Positions 8,809-18,159 of a stretch of DNA of 48,344 nt are shown one piece after another. A program made the translations under genes and the position numbers. Each line of letters starts with the position of its first letter. Position 1 is the first letter of the stretch. The notes below the pieces were generated by a model, which saw only the letters and a list, made by a program, of their open reading frames with translations, did no database searches and was not told the DNA's origin. Source of the stretch: Haemophilus massiliensis (GTDB taxonomy: Bacteria > Pseudomonadota > Gammaproteobacteria > Enterobacterales > Pasteurellaceae); NCBI GenBank assembly GCA_000752995.2, contig LM994633.1:1-48344 (forward strand), in the 5' to 3' direction.

Positions 8809-10692
8809 ATGTCAGACACCAAACAACCCAGCGTTCAGCGTTTTGAACACGCGGTCAGCACGAAAGATTACGAGGCGGCCTGCGTCGAATTACTAGATAT
8901 TTTAGGTAAGATCGACGGCAATTTCGGTACCCTACAGGGCATCGAAATTGATATTCCGGAACAAATTGCAAATTTAGAGCAGGATAAATCCGCCTATTTT
9001 TGTACCCGCATGGCGGTGGCGATCAGCACCTTATTTGCGGATCCTAAACTGGAGATTTCCGATTCCGGCGCGCAGCGCTTCTTCGGTTTTCAGCGCTGGA
9101 TTGCCCTGATTTTTGCAACATCACCGTATATTAATGCCGATCATGTGCTGCGTACCTACAATAAGAACGAGAATGCAACGAATCCGAATGATATTCATAT
9201 TGCGCCGACGAAAGCCGCGCTCATCAAATTTTGTATTCTGTATTTGCCGGAATCTAATGTGTCGTTAAATCTTGATGCCATTTGGAACGCAGATCCCGAA
9301 ATTTGCGCGTCGCTGTGTTTTGCCTTACAATCGCCGCGTTTCATCGGTACCGCCGGCGCGTTTAATAAGCGCGGTACGATTTTGCAATGGTTTCCGGATA
9401 AACTGGCGCAAATTCAGAACTTAAACCGCATTCCAAGCAGTATTTCTCATGATGTGTATATGCATTGCAGCTATGATATTGCCGCCAATAAACACGATGT
9501 GAAAAAGGCGCTGAATCAGGTTATTCGCCGTCATTTGCTGGAAAACGGCTGGCAGGATCGCGAAATTTCGCAAATCGGTCAACGCGACGGTAAGCCGGTT
9601 ATGGTGGTGCTGTTGGAACATTTTCATTCCGCCCATTCCATCTATCGTACTCATTCTACCTCCATGGTTGCGGCGCGTAAGCATTTTTATCTGATTGGTC
9701 TGGGCGGCGAGGCGGTCGACCAAGCCGGACAGGATGTGTTTGATGAATTTCAGTTGCTGGAAGGCAATAATATTTTCGAAAAACTGACTGCAATTAAAAC
9801 GGTTTGTGAAAAGAATCAGGCGGCGATCTTTTATATGCCGAGTATCGGCATGGATTTAAATACCATTTTTGCCAGCAACACCCGTTTGGCGCCGATTCAG
9901 GCTATTGCGTTGGGACATCCGGCCACGACCCATTCCGATTTTATTGAATATGTGATCGTGGAAGATGATTACGTCGGTTCACCGCAATGTTTCAGCGAAA
10001 CCCTGCTGCGTTTGCCGAAAGACGCATTGCCTTATGTGCCTTCCGCATTAGCACCGAGCAATGTGGAATACAACCTACGTGAACATCCCGACGTGGTAAA
10101 TATCGGGATTGCCTCAACTACTATGAAACTGAACCCGTATTTCCTGGAGGCGTTAAAAGCCATTCGTGATCGGGCAAAAGTAAAAGTGCATTTTCATTTT
10201 GCGCTCGGGCAGTCCAGCGGAATTACGCATCCTTATGTATCGCGTTTTATTCGCAGTTATCTGGGTGACAGCGCAACGGCGCACCCGCATTCGCCGTATC
10301 ATCAGTATTTGGCGGTGCTGCAAAATTGCGATATGATGGTCAACCCGTTCCCGTTCGGCAATACGAACGGCATTATCGATATGGTCACATTGGGGCTGGT
10401 GGGTGTGTGCAAAACCGGGCCGGAAGTGCATGAACATATTGACGAAGGTCTGTTTAAACGGTTGGGACTGCCGGAATGGCTGATCGCCGAAACGGTGGAT
10501 GATTATGTCGAGCGCGCCGTTCGTTTGGCGGAAAATCATGCGGAACGGTTGCAGTTACGTCGTCATATTATTGAAAATAACAGTCTGAACACCCTGTTCA
10601 GCGGGGATCCAAGTCCGATGGGCGAAGTCTTTTACGCAAAATTACAGGACTGGATGCAGGCTAATCAGATTGCCGCGTCGCAATCGGTTTAG
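8809..10692 (+). CDS. ngt: HMW1C-like cytoplasmic N-glycosyltransferase (GT41)
   Basis: Transfers glucose from UDP-glucose to Asn in N-x-S/T sequons of adhesins in the cytoplasm, without a lipid-linked oligosaccharide. An all-alpha N-terminal domain is followed by a GT-B fold. As I recall the A. pleuropneumoniae NGT, this protein matches it over long stretches, including EHFHSAHSIYRTHSTSM, IASTTMKLNPYFLEALK (with the UDP-contacting Lys) and NPFPFGNTNGIIDMVTLG. I start at the ATG at 8809 behind AAGGAACAG, giving 627 residues; an earlier in-frame start inside rimO is less likely. The alpha-glucosyltransferase gene (agt) that follows ngt in A. pleuropneumoniae is absent. No target adhesin with repeated sequons is visible in the window. 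Confidence 0.95.
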   Translation: MSDTKQPSVQRFEHAVSTKDYEAACVELLDILGKIDGNFGTLQGIEIDIPEQIANLEQDKSAYFCTRMAVAISTLFADPKLEISDSGAQRFFGFQRWIALIFATSPYINADHVLRTYNKNENATNPNDIHIAPTKAALIKFCILYLPESNVSLNLDAIWNADPEICASLCFALQSPRFIGTAGAFNKRGTILQWFPDKLAQIQNLNRIPSSISHDVYMHCSYDIAANKHDVKKALNQVIRRHLLENGWQDREISQIGQRDGKPVMVVLLEHFHSAHSIYRTHSTSMVAARKHFYLIGLGGEAVDQAGQDVFDEFQLLEGNNIFEKLTAIKTVCEKNQAAIFYMPSIGMDLNTIFASNTRLAPIQAIALGHPATTHSDFIEYVIVEDDYVGSPQCFSETLLRLPKDALPYVPSALAPSNVEYNLREHPDVVNIGIASTTMKLNPYFLEALKAIRDRAKVKVHFHFALGQSSGITHPYVSRFIRSYLGDSATAHPHSPYHQYLAVLQNCDMMVNPFPFGNTNGIIDMVTLGLVGVCKTGPEVHEHIDEGLFKRLGLPEWLIAETVDDYVERAVRLAENHAERLQLRRHIIENNSLNTLFSGDPSPMGEVFYAKLQDWMQANQIAASQSV

Positions 10693-10748
10693 GGCAGTGA
10701 AGTGCGGTGCAAAAAACGAGCGTTTTTTAGCTGCAAAGGGCAATACAC

Positions 10749-10772
10749 AAAATCCCCGTATGGGGATTTTTT
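10749..10772 (+). terminator. Terminator after ngt
   Basis: AAAATCCCC (10749-10757) and GGGGATTTT (10762-10770) form a 9-bp stem with a 4-nt loop and a following T run, 14 bases before the phosphatase start. It would end or attenuate the rimO-ngt transcript. Confidence 0.75.
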
Positions 10773-10785
10773 ATCGGAGTAACCA

Positions 10786-11274
10786 ATGTCACAAGCAATA
10801 CCACACATTAAGCTGCTGTTTGTTTGTCTGGGAAATATTTGCCGTTCTCCTATGGCGGAATATCTGATGCGCGAAAAGATCAAACACGCCGATTTGCAGG
10901 CATATATCACCACCGACAGCGCCGGCACCGCCGGCTGGCATGACGGACAAGGCATGCACTGCGGTACGGCAGATATGCTGGAGTTGCATCATATTGACGG
11001 AAAGGGCTTTGTCAGTCGTAAAGTGCGGTTGGAAGACTGGGCGAATTTTGATTATATTATTGCCATGGATAACGACAATTTGCGTGAGCTGGAAGCGCTG
11101 TTCGGTCGGCACCGCGATAAACTGTTTCAGATTACGACCCTTTGCCCGGATCTGGGCATCGATCACATCCCTGACCCTTGGTATAGCGGCAATTTTCAGC
11201 AAACTTATGAACTATTGGATAAATGCTGCGACGCCTTGTTGATGAAAATTCGCCGCGAACAAGGGCTAAATTGA
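10786..11274 (+). CDS. Low-molecular-weight protein tyrosine phosphatase
   Basis: Cytosolic phosphotyrosine phosphatase of the LMW-PTP fold. The P-loop CLGNICRS (Cys14 to Arg20, CX5R) supplies the nucleophile and the phosphate-binding Arg, and Asp130 in DPWYSGN is the general acid. At 162 residues it is full length. The GNICRSP loop and the WHDGQG segment are closer to the stand-alone eukaryote-like group than to the Wzb/Etp capsule group, and there is no tyrosine kinase (Wzc/Etk) or capsule export gene beside it. The substrate is therefore unknown. A terminator-like hairpin separates it from ngt, and an embedded USS (near 11021) lies within the frame. Confidence 0.92.
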   Translation: MSQAIPHIKLLFVCLGNICRSPMAEYLMREKIKHADLQAYITTDSAGTAGWHDGQGMHCGTADMLELHHIDGKGFVSRKVRLEDWANFDYIIAMDNDNLRELEALFGRHRDKLFQITTLCPDLGIDHIPDPWYSGNFQQTYELLDKCCDALLMKIRREQGLN

Positions 11275-11279
11275 GTTTT

Positions 11280-11322
11280 TGTGATCTCAGCCACAGTCAT
11301 TGACACGTAGTTTCGATAAGAT
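11280..11322 (+). promoter_or_regulatory. Putative class II CRP-dependent promoter of ydcH
   Basis: TGTGA-TCTCAG-CCACA (11280-11295) matches the CRP half-sites at 9 of 10 bases and is centred at 11287.5. TAAGAT (11317-11322) is a -10-like hexamer (4 of 6). If transcription starts at 11329, CRP sits exactly at -41.5 and TAAGAT at -12 to -7, the class II geometry. The 10-base core match is seen; activation is inferred. Confidence 0.5.
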
Positions 11323-11326
11323 AGCG

Positions 11327-11360
11327 CCGTATAACATCCGTTATACGGTTCTTTCTTCTT
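11327..11360 (+). terminator. Hairpin with T-rich tail just upstream of ydcH
   Basis: CCGTATAAC (11327-11335) pairs with GTTATACGG (11340-11348) over a 4-nt loop, followed by a T/C-rich stretch. It can end the phosphatase transcript. It also coincides with the predicted start of the ydcH mRNA, so it might instead be a 5' stabilising hairpin. Confidence 0.6.
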
Positions 11361-11373
11361 GTAGGAGCTTCTT

Positions 11374-11595
11374 ATGTTTCCGGAATTTCGCGATTTAATT
11401 ACCAAACTCAAAGCCGAGGATTACCATTTTTCCCGTTTATTTGACAAACATAATGAACTGGATCAAAAGGTACAGAATATCGACGCAAAGATTGAATTCG
11501 CTACACGCGAACAAGTGGAAAATCTGAAAAAGGAAAAGTTACGTTTGAAAGATGAAATCTATGCGATTTTGAGAAAACATGCACAACAGCAGTAA
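11374..11595 (+). CDS. ydcH: YdcH family (DUF465) small coiled-coil protein
   Basis: The 73-residue protein is almost entirely helical, with heptad-like spacing (LDQKVQNIDAKIEF, VENLKKEKLRLKDEIYAIL), as in the YdcH/DUF465 family. Function is unknown in general. The family start MFPEFRDLITKLK is typical and follows a strong AGGAG ribosome site. It is a single-gene unit between two hairpins, possibly under CRP control. Confidence 0.88.
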   Translation: MFPEFRDLITKLKAEDYHFSRLFDKHNELDQKVQNIDAKIEFATREQVENLKKEKLRLKDEIYAILRKHAQQQ

Positions 11596-11607
11596 GAGGC
11601 GATAGAT

Positions 11608-11650
11608 AAAAGTGCGGTTGGATTTTAGTGAAAAATTCACCGCACTTTTT
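11608..11650. terminator. USS-pair terminator between convergent ydcH and lsrK
   Basis: AAAAGTGCGGT (11608-11618) faces ACCGCACTTTT (11639-11649) across a 20-nt loop. It probably terminates ydcH on the plus strand and lsrK, whose stop lies about 80 bases away, on the minus strand. Confidence 0.65.
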
Positions 11651-11727
11651 GTTTACGCTGCCATTTTTCGGAAGAGCAAGAAAGAAAAATTGTAGAAAAA
11701 TGCTTTTCTATGATTTTTATAGGAAAA

Positions 11728-13302
11728 TTATAATCCCGGTGCTTTCCACAATGACGTGGTTAAACCGCTATCAACCAGTTGTAATTGCTTTTTATAAATA
11801 TCCGCCCATTGTATCTTGTGGGCTTGATAAAGGGCGTAGTTATCCGGATTCGGTTGATGTTGCCGTTCAAATTTCACCAGTTTTTTACCTGCCTCAGCCA
11901 AAGAAGGATAAATTCCGACACCAACGCCCGCGGCAATCGCACAACCTAGTGCCGTCGCTTCTTTTACCACGGGGATATTCACAGTTAATCCGGTTACATC
12001 GGCTAAGATCTGGCTCCATAATTTGCCTTTTGAACCGCCGCCGGCAAATACGATAGATGTGAGTTTTACGCCGGAAAATTTTTGTACCTGATCCAAATTG
12101 CAGGAAGAAACAATCGCGGCGTTTTCTTCTAAGGCGCGGAAGAGTACGGCTTTGTTGCATTTATCCGGATCAATAGACAGGTTAATAAAAGACGGAGCAG
12201 CGTGATACCAGGATTTAAAATGCATAGCATCGGAGAAAATCGGGATGACGTCATTGGCACCGACAGGCATGCGCTCCGCCATCTGTTCCAGCAGTGCGTA
12301 AGCATCGGTTCCCAGCTTTTCCGCCAGTCTTTTTTCTTCTTCGCAGAACGCATCACGGAACCAACGCATAGTTAATCCGGTGAAAAAGCTAATGGATTCT
12401 GCCTGCACCAGCGGCGGGATAACATGCGGATTAATGCGTACGTTCATTTCCGGATCGGTGACAGCTTTCGGCAAATTCACCACTTGTTGCCAAAATGTGC
12501 CACCGATAATGGCGGCTTGTGCAGGTTCGGTTACGCCTAAACCGATACAACCTAACTGAACGTCTCCCCCACCGACGACCACAGGCGTGCCTTCTGCCAA
12601 ACCGGTTTGTTGTGCGACTTCAGCGGTTACGCCGCCTAAACGTGTGCCGGTTTCTTTTACCGGAGTGAGAATATCCGCATTTAATCCCGCCATATCCAAT
12701 AATTCGGGTGACCATTGGCGCGTTGTTAAATTTAGCATGCCGGTGGTGCCGGCGTTGGAAGGTTCTACCGCCAATTCACCGCTTAACATAAATGCCAGCC
12801 AGTCGTTTATCATCGTAATGGCTTTGGTATTGCGATAAATATCGGGACGATGGTGGGCGAGCCATAACAGACGGGGAACGGCACTTAGGGCTAAGGTTTG
12901 ACCGGAGACAGAATAAAGCTGTTGTTCAAAGGTATAATTATCCAGTGTTTTAAGCTCTCTGACTTCTTCTACTGCGCGGGCATCTACATTGCCGCATGCC
13001 CAAATTGGTGTTTTATGTTTATCGTAGAGTACAATGCCTTCACGCATGGAACAGGTGGAAATCGCTGCAATTTGTTGCGGTTGAATTTGTGCTTTATCTA
13101 ATGCTTGGCGAATGCAGCTACAGGTTAATTGCCAGTTGTTAGTGAGATCAAACGCCATTGAACCGGGGATATTCGGATCTGATAGATGGGTCCATTCTTG
13201 TTGTGCGGCGCTGACTTGATTGCCTTCCGGATCAAAAATTACCGCCCGAACACTGCCTGTTCCGGCATCTAATGCCATCAGATAAGTCGCTTGATGATTC
13301 AT
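11728..13302 (-). CDS. lsrK: Autoinducer-2 kinase
   Basis: Phosphorylates internalised AI-2 (DPD), trapping it and making the ligand that relieves LsrR. FGGY carbohydrate kinase fold: the phosphate-1 motif [17 protein letters not shown] lies near the N-terminus, and the C-terminal ATPase half contains [14 protein letters not shown] place the start at 13302 because an optimal AGGAGG lies 7-10 bases upstream; the ATG six codons earlier overlaps that ribosome site. This gives 524 residues, close to the E. coli 530. It follows lsrR on the same strand with a 48-base gap. Confidence 0.95.
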   Translation of the reverse strand: MNHQATYLMALDAGTGSVRAVIFDPEGNQVSAAQQEWTHLSDPNIPGSMAFDLTNNWQLTCSCIRQALDKAQIQPQQIAAISTCSMREGIVLYDKHKTPIWACGNVDARAVEEVRELKTLDNYTFEQQLYSVSGQTLALSAVPRLLWLAHHRPDIYRNTKAITMINDWLAFMLSGELAVEPSNAGTTGMLNLTTRQWSPELLDMAGLNADILTPVKETGTRLGGVTAEVAQQTGLAEGTPVVVGGGDVQLGCIGLGVTEPAQAAIIGGTFWQQVVNLPKAVTDPEMNVRINPHVIPPLVQAESISFFTGLTMRWFRDAFCEEEKRLAEKLGTDAYALLEQMAERMPVGANDVIPIFSDAMHFKSWYHAAPSFINLSIDPDKCNKAVLFRALEENAAIVSSCNLDQVQKFSGVKLTSIVFAGGGSKGKLWSQILADVTGLTVNIPVVKEATALGCAIAAGVGVGIYPSLAEAGKKLVKFERQHQPNPDNYALYQAHKIQWADIYKKQLQLVDSGLTTSLWKAPGL

Positions 13303-13350
13303 TATTTCCTCCTCCTGCATGGGAAGAAAATAAGCTCGCTACCCCTACCG

Positions 13351-14316
13351 TTAAACCAACTGCGTCAACATCATTCGAGCCGTGTTTTCTTCCGTTACCA
13401 ATGAATTAATATGGTTTCCCTGTAATGCGCTTAAAATCGCTTCTACCTTGTCCTCACCGCCGGCGACGCCGATGACATTGGGTATTTTTTGCAGATTTTC
13501 TAAAGACACACTAATTAATTCCTCATGCAACGGCATATCCGGTTGTAAGCTACCGTCTTTACGCATGAAATAACCCAGAATATCGCCCACCGCCCCTTGA
13601 TTACGAATGATCTGCTGTTTTTCTTCAGTAATGTAGCCGGAACGGAGCAAGGTGGCCTGCCCTTTTTGACGGGTAGCGCCGATACCGACGATCGCTGCAT
13701 TCGCACTGCAAGCCGCTAACATAATATCGCGTACACAGGCTTCCCGTTTGAATAACTTTGCCGCTTCAATTGAAGAGGCACGCAACGGTGCGGGAATAAT
13801 ACTTACCGAGCAGGAACCGTCTAATTGCCCGATACCTTTCATATAAGGCCCGACACCGCCTGATAAGGTAATCAGTTTAATAGCGTTATGTGTAATGAAC
13901 TCATTGGCGTATTTCAAAGTTTTCATGATAGTGTCACCGAAACCGATAGCCAGCATTTGGTTCGGTTTAAGTAACGACATTAACATTTGTGCCGCACCAA
14001 TGCCTAAACGTTCATTAATTTCATGCTGTTCCAGCGTCGGCAGAATACGAATATGTTTTAACCGAAAACGTTGTTGCAACGCTTCTTCCAATTCTAGGCA
14101 ACCGGTAAAGCGGGAATTGATTTGCACTTTAATAATGCCTGATTGCCGCCCCTTTTCCAGCAATCTTGAGACTTTTAAACGCGGTAATTTTAACCTGTCG
14201 CCGATTTCACTTTGGGTCAGGTTATCGTGATAATAAAACCAGGCAATTCGCGCCAGTAATTCCTCTTCGCCAAAGGTTTGTATCGTTTCATGATTATCTG
14301 TTATTAACTCATTCAT
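13351..14316 (-). CDS. lsrR: AI-2 responsive repressor of the lsr operon
   Basis: SorC/DeoR-type transcription factor. The N-terminal helix-turn-helix lies in [20 protein letters not shown] (about residues 34-53). The C-terminal sugar-phosphate-binding domain (about 60-321) resembles glucosamine-6-phosphate deaminase-like SorC domains ([18 protein letters not shown]). At 321 residues the length is normal. It is divergent from lsrA over a 244-base control region, where it is expected to bind until phospho-AI-2 releases it. I could not identify its operator with confidence. Confidence 0.94.
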   Translation of the reverse strand: MNELITDNHETIQTFGEEELLARIAWFYYHDNLTQSEIGDRLKLPRLKVSRLLEKGRQSGIIKVQINSRFTGCLELEEALQQRFRLKHIRILPTLEQHEINERLGIGAAQMLMSLLKPNQMLAIGFGDTIMKTLKYANEFITHNAIKLITLSGGVGPYMKGIGQLDGSCSVSIIPAPLRASSIEAAKLFKREACVRDIMLAACSANAAIVGIGATRQKGQATLLRSGYITEEKQQIIRNQGAVGDILGYFMRKDGSLQPDMPLHEELISVSLENLQKIPNVIGVAGGEDKVEAILSALQGNHINSLVTEENTARMMLTQLV

Positions 14317-14402
14317 ATTGTTTTATTCGTTTTTTATAGTTTAAAGTATTATTCATTTGTTTTTATTTATTATCAATTGTTCTTTTATTTTTTTTATAAA
14401 AG

Positions 14403-14418
14403 CATGATGGAGATCACT
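14403..14418. promoter_or_regulatory. Weak CRP-like site facing lsrR
   Basis: CATGA-TGGAGA-TCACT has the TGTGA-N6-TCACA spacing with three half-site mismatches. It lies 87 bases upstream of the lsrR start. E. coli also has more than one CRP site in its lsr intergenic region, so it is worth noting, but the match alone is weak. Confidence 0.25.
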
Positions 14419-14461
14419 TTTTTAAAATAAAAGTAGATTTTTCCGTATAACTGTTGAAATT

Positions 14462-14504
14462 TGTGATCCGGTTCGCAGAAATTTTATGTATTCCTGTCTA
14501 GTAT
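14462..14504 (+). promoter_or_regulatory. Class II CRP-dependent promoter of lsrACDBFG
   Basis: TGTGA-TCCGGT-TCGCA (14462-14477) matches CRP half-sites at 9 of 10 bases within AT-rich flanks (AAATT on the left, GAAATTT on the right). The -10 hexamer TAGTAT (14499-14504, 4 of 6) implies a start near 14511, which puts the CRP centre (14469.5) at exactly -41.5. There is no good -35, as expected of an activator-dependent promoter. CRP and LsrR control of lsr operons is established in E. coli and Aggregatibacter. Confidence 0.72.
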
Positions 14505-14560
14505 TCTGAAAAAATGATTTTTTAAGAATACATTTGTTCATCTTGTGCGGCAGGTAAAAC

Positions 14561-16078
14561 ATGCAAAGTCAAATTTCAGAGCCAAAATGCTTAATATCCG
14601 CCAGAAACATCGGTAAGTCGTTTTCCGGCGTAGAAGTGTTGAAAGCTATCGATTTTTCCCTCTATGCCGGTGAAGTGCACGCTTTACTCGGCGGTAATGG
14701 GGCGGGTAAATCCACGTTAATGAAAATTATTGCAGGGATTCAACCGCAAGATAGCGGGGAACTGGAAATTCATGGTGTACGACAAAACAAACTTTCACCG
14801 AACAAAGCCCATCAACTTGGTATTTATTTGGTGCCGCAGGAACCTTTGCTATTTCCAAATTTAACGGTGAAAGAAAATATTTTATTCGGATTAGCCCGCG
14901 GTGAAAAAACATCAGAAAAACTGACCGCACTTTTGCAGGAGCTGAACTCGCATTTGAAGCTGGATATGTTGGCGGGTTCATTGGAAGTTGCTGATCAGCA
15001 ATTGGTGGAAATTATGCGTGGGCTGATGCGTAACGCCTCCATTTTGATTTTGGACGAACCGACGGCATCGTTAACACCGATTGAAACGGAGAACCTGTTT
15101 AAAAAGATCCGTTCTTTGTTGGAAAAAGGTGTCGGTATTGTTTTCATTTCTCATAAATTGCCCGAAGTATGGCAAACCTCCCATCGTATCAGTGTGATGC
15201 GTGACGGTTATATCGCCTTGACCGGCAACACTGCCGAACTGAATAAAGACGAGGTTATCACCGCCATTACCCCGAAAGCGAAGAACGCCCGATTAACCGA
15301 GAGCCAGAAATTATGGCTGGAATTGCCGGGGCATAATCGTGTGAAATCCACCGATAAACCGATTTTGCAGGTGAATAACCTGACCGGCGAAGGTTTTAAA
15401 AATGTCTCTTTTGATATTTACCCCGGTGAGATTTTAGGATTGGCGGGTGTGGTCGGTGCGGGACGAACCGAATTGGCGGAAACGCTATACGGACTGCGTA
15501 AACAAAAGTGCGGTCAGATTTTCTTTGATAATCGGGAAATCAGTGCTTGTGATATTAAAGCCCGATTACATCGAGGCATCATTTATTTGCCGGAAGATCG
15601 TCAGGCTTCAGGATTGTATCTGGATTCGCCGTTGACTTGGAATGTGTGTGGGCTGACCTATAACGACATGGGATTTTGGCTGGATACGACGAAAGAAAGT
15701 GCCATTTTGGAACGTTATTATCGTGCCATCGGAATTAAATTCAGTGACGAGCGACAAGCGGTCAGAACTTTATCCGGCGGTAATCAGCAAAAAGTATTGA
15801 TTGCCAAATGCTTGGAGGCGGATCCGGCGTTGCTGATTGTGGATGAACCGACGCGCGGCGTGGACGTAGGGGCGCGTGCCGATATTTATCAGCTGATTAA
15901 AAATATTGCCAAACAGAATGTAGCGGTGTTGTTTATTTCTTCTGATTTGGAAGAAATCGAGCAAATGTCCGATCGGGTACTGGTTATGCACGACGGACAA
16001 ATCGGCGATTCATTAGTGGGTGCGGCGATTAATACCAATAATATCATGCAAATGGCGTTCGGCGGCACACATTCGTAG
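14561..16078 (+). CDS. lsrA: AI-2 ABC importer, fused ATPase subunit
   Basis: Cytoplasmic ATPase that powers AI-2 import through LsrC/LsrD, with two tandem nucleotide-binding domains in one chain. The first has Walker [10 protein letters not shown] (about 48-56) and Walker B LILDEPTA. The second has the signature LSGGNQQKV and Walker [15 protein letters not shown]; its P-loop is degenerate (GVVGAGRTE), as usual in sugar-type ATPases of this family. The 505 residues match the family. Two Haemophilus-type uptake cores lie inside the gene (near 14923 and 15507). It heads lsrACDBFG. Confidence 0.96.
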   Translation: MQSQISEPKCLISARNIGKSFSGVEVLKAIDFSLYAGEVHALLGGNGAGKSTLMKIIAGIQPQDSGELEIHGVRQNKLSPNKAHQLGIYLVPQEPLLFPNLTVKENILFGLARGEKTSEKLTALLQELNSHLKLDMLAGSLEVADQQLVEIMRGLMRNASILILDEPTASLTPIETENLFKKIRSLLEKGVGIVFISHKLPEVWQTSHRISVMRDGYIALTGNTAELNKDEVITAITPKAKNARLTESQKLWLELPGHNRVKSTDKPILQVNNLTGEGFKNVSFDIYPGEILGLAGVVGAGRTELAETLYGLRKQKCGQIFFDNREISACDIKARLHRGIIYLPEDRQASGLYLDSPLTWNVCGLTYNDMGFWLDTTKESAILERYYRAIGIKFSDERQAVRTLSGGNQQKVLIAKCLEADPALLIVDEPTRGVDVGARADIYQLIKNIAKQNVAVLFISSDLEEIEQMSDRVLVMHDGQIGDSLVGAAINTNNIMQMAFGGTHS

Positions 16079-16088
16079 GGAGGCGATT

Positions 16089-17117
16089 ATGGGAAAATTA
16101 ATGTTAAAACTGATTCAGGATAATCGTGAACTGACCATTCTTATCGCCATCGGCTTGCTGTTTTTATTATTGGGATTTGTGGGAAACGGCTTTCATCTGC
16201 AAACCTTAAGCATGATTTTTAATTCTGCACAAATTGTTATTTTATTAGCAATCGGTGGCACTTTCGTTATTTTAACCCGCAACATTGATGTGTCTGTCGG
16301 TTCCACCATGGGGCTTTGCGCGGTGATTGTCGGCAGTTTATTAAATGCCGGTTACGGGCTGACTTCCGCTTTCCTTATTACGTTATGCTGCGGCTTGGCG
16401 GCGGGCTTGTTAAACGGCGTATTGGTTACTACATTACGCATTCCCGCTATTGTCGCGACACTAGGAACGTTGGGATTGTACAAGGGCATTATGCTGTTGA
16501 TTACCGGCGGGAAATGGATTGAAGGTTTGCCGCAACAACTGAAAGCCTTGTCCGAACCCATTTTTTTACACATTTCACCTATCGGCTGGCTGTTGATTCT
16601 ACTAATTCTTGCCACTTTTTATTTCTTAACCAAATTACCTGCCGGACGCAATTTCTATGCGGTGGGGGATAACTTGCAAGGGGCGATGCAACTTGGTGTC
16701 CATATTGATCTGGTCAGAATCGTTGCCTTTGCCATAAACGGCATGATGGCGGCAATCGCCGGGATTGTCTTTGCTTCACAAATCGGCTTCGTGCCGAACT
16801 CCACCGGCAACGGTTTGGAGATGAAAGCCATTGCCGCTTGCGTTTTGGGCGGTATTAGTTTGCTTGGTGGTGCGGGGAATTTAATCGGTGCGGTACTGGG
16901 CGCTTATTTCTTAATTCAAATCGATACGATTTTGGTGCTGCTTAAAGTGCCGGCGTATTGGAACAATTTTGTCGCAGGGATTGTGCTGCTAGCCGTGTTG
17001 GTGTTTGACGGACGAATTCGGGTAATGATCACCAATAATTTGAAATTACAACGTTATGCCCGTTTCCTGAAAGACGAGAGTCTGAACGATACTGACGCAA
17101 AAGTGCGGTCGAAATAA
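16089..17117 (+). CDS. lsrC: AI-2 ABC importer permease LsrC
   Basis: Integral membrane permease of the RbsC/BPD-transp-2 family that pairs with LsrD to form the AI-2 channel. Several hydrophobic helices are evident, with the family-typical loop [19 protein letters not shown] use the ATG at 16089 behind GGGAGGCG, ten bases after lsrA, giving 342 residues, the E. coli length. An in-frame start inside lsrA would add a charged segment that does not belong. A USS core is embedded at the 3' end (near 17100). Confidence 0.95.
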   Translation: MGKLMLKLIQDNRELTILIAIGLLFLLLGFVGNGFHLQTLSMIFNSAQIVILLAIGGTFVILTRNIDVSVGSTMGLCAVIVGSLLNAGYGLTSAFLITLCCGLAAGLLNGVLVTTLRIPAIVATLGTLGLYKGIMLLITGGKWIEGLPQQLKALSEPIFLHISPIGWLLILLILATFYFLTKLPAGRNFYAVGDNLQGAMQLGVHIDLVRIVAFAINGMMAAIAGIVFASQIGFVPNSTGNGLEMKAIAACVLGGISLLGGAGNLIGAVLGAYFLIQIDTILVLLKVPAYWNNFVAGIVLLAVLVFDGRIRVMITNNLKLQRYARFLKDESLNDTDAKVRSK

Positions 17118-17130
17118 GGAGCGAATAATT

Positions 17131-18135
17131 ATGTTGACGTTAAAAAGATACGGTTGGGAATTGACGTTATTTTGTTTGGTCATCATTGAAATTCTTGGCT
17201 TCGGCGTTTTCAATTCGCGCATGTTGGATCTGAACGTGTTGTTATACAGTACCAGTGATTTTATTTATATCGGCATGCTTGCATTACCCTTAACCATGAT
17301 TATCGTCAGTGGCGGGATGGATATTTCTTTCGGATCTACCGTCGGCTTATGTGCTATTACTTTAGGCGTATTGTTTAAAGCGGACGTACCGTTAATGTTG
17401 GCAATTCCGTTGACCTTTGTGGTCGGTGTGTTATGTGGCTTAATTAACGCCGGCTTGATTCTTTATACCAAGGTAAATCCGTTGGTGATTACGCTCGGTA
17501 CCATGTATTTGTTCGGCGGTGGTGCATTACTTTTATCCGGTTTTGCCGGTGCGACAGGCTATGAAGGCATCGGCGGATTTCCCGATGCGTTATTGGACTT
17601 CGCCAATCAAACCCTATTCGGTATTCCGACGCCGATTCTGTATTTTCTGTTAATGACGCTGATTTTCTGGTTATTAATGCACAAAACTACTATTGGCAGA
17701 AGCACATTCCTCATCGGACAAAGTGAACGTACCTCCCGTTACAGCGCCGTGCCGATTCGTCGCACATTATTGTTGATTTATTCTTTCATCGGAATTATCG
17801 CCGCCTTTGTTGCCGTGTTATTGGTGTCTTATTTCGGCTCCGCCCGCTCCGATTTGGGCAGTTCGTTACTCATGCCGGTATTAACCGCCGTCGTGCTGGG
17901 CGGTGCAAATATTTACGGCGGTGCCGGTTCCATTATCGGCACGGCAATTGCCGCCATGCTTATCGGTTATTTGCAACAGGGATTGCAAATGATCGGCATT
18001 CCTAATGAAATTTCCAGTGCGTTATCCGGCGCATTACTGATTATCGTGTTAATCGGCAAGTCCGTCAGTTTGCATTATGGGGCTATTGTGCAATGGGTTC
18101 GTCGGCGAACCGAACGTCAGGCAGCAGTAGATTAA
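17131..18135 (+). CDS. lsrD: AI-2 ABC importer permease LsrD
   Basis: Second permease of the AI-2 importer, 334 residues with many transmembrane helices. It carries the family loop VSGGMDISFGSTVGLCAI, which corresponds to the same segment in LsrC. An AAGGAG ribosome site precedes the ATG, 13 bases after lsrC. The C-terminal tail is basic and cytoplasmic (WVRRRTERQ). Confidence 0.95.
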   Translation: MLTLKRYGWELTLFCLVIIEILGFGVFNSRMLDLNVLLYSTSDFIYIGMLALPLTMIIVSGGMDISFGSTVGLCAITLGVLFKADVPLMLAIPLTFVVGVLCGLINAGLILYTKVNPLVITLGTMYLFGGGALLLSGFAGATGYEGIGGFPDALLDFANQTLFGIPTPILYFLLMTLIFWLLMHKTTIGRSTFLIGQSERTSRYSAVPIRRTLLLIYSFIGIIAAFVAVLLVSYFGSARSDLGSSLLMPVLTAVVLGGANIYGGAGSIIGTAIAAMLIGYLQQGLQMIGIPNEISSALSGALLIIVLIGKSVSLHYGAIVQWVRRRTERQAAVD

Positions 18136-18159
18136 AATCCAACTCAAAGGAGAATGAAT

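Noticed and set aside
11628..12056. A 142-residue plus-strand frame starting in the ydcH-lsrK gap.
   Set aside because: It runs mostly antisense to lsrK, which has unambiguous family motifs; the first part overlaps a terminator hairpin.
13303..13320. Earlier lsrK start (MQEEEI).
   Set aside because: Those codons are the AGGAGG ribosome site itself; the downstream ATG has ideal spacing and matches the family start.
14317..14402. A sigma-70 promoter for lsrR with GATAAT near 14369-14374.
   Set aside because: The spacing to the weak CRP-like site fits no standard class and no -35 is visible; the region is too AT-rich to call.
15745..15765. ACAAGCGGTC inside lsrA, matching the foreign uptake dialect.
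   Set aside because: It lies in coding sequence (ERQAVRTL), lacks the TTTGCAAA tail, and lsrA also holds two resident-type cores, so it is probably chance and not evidence of transfer.
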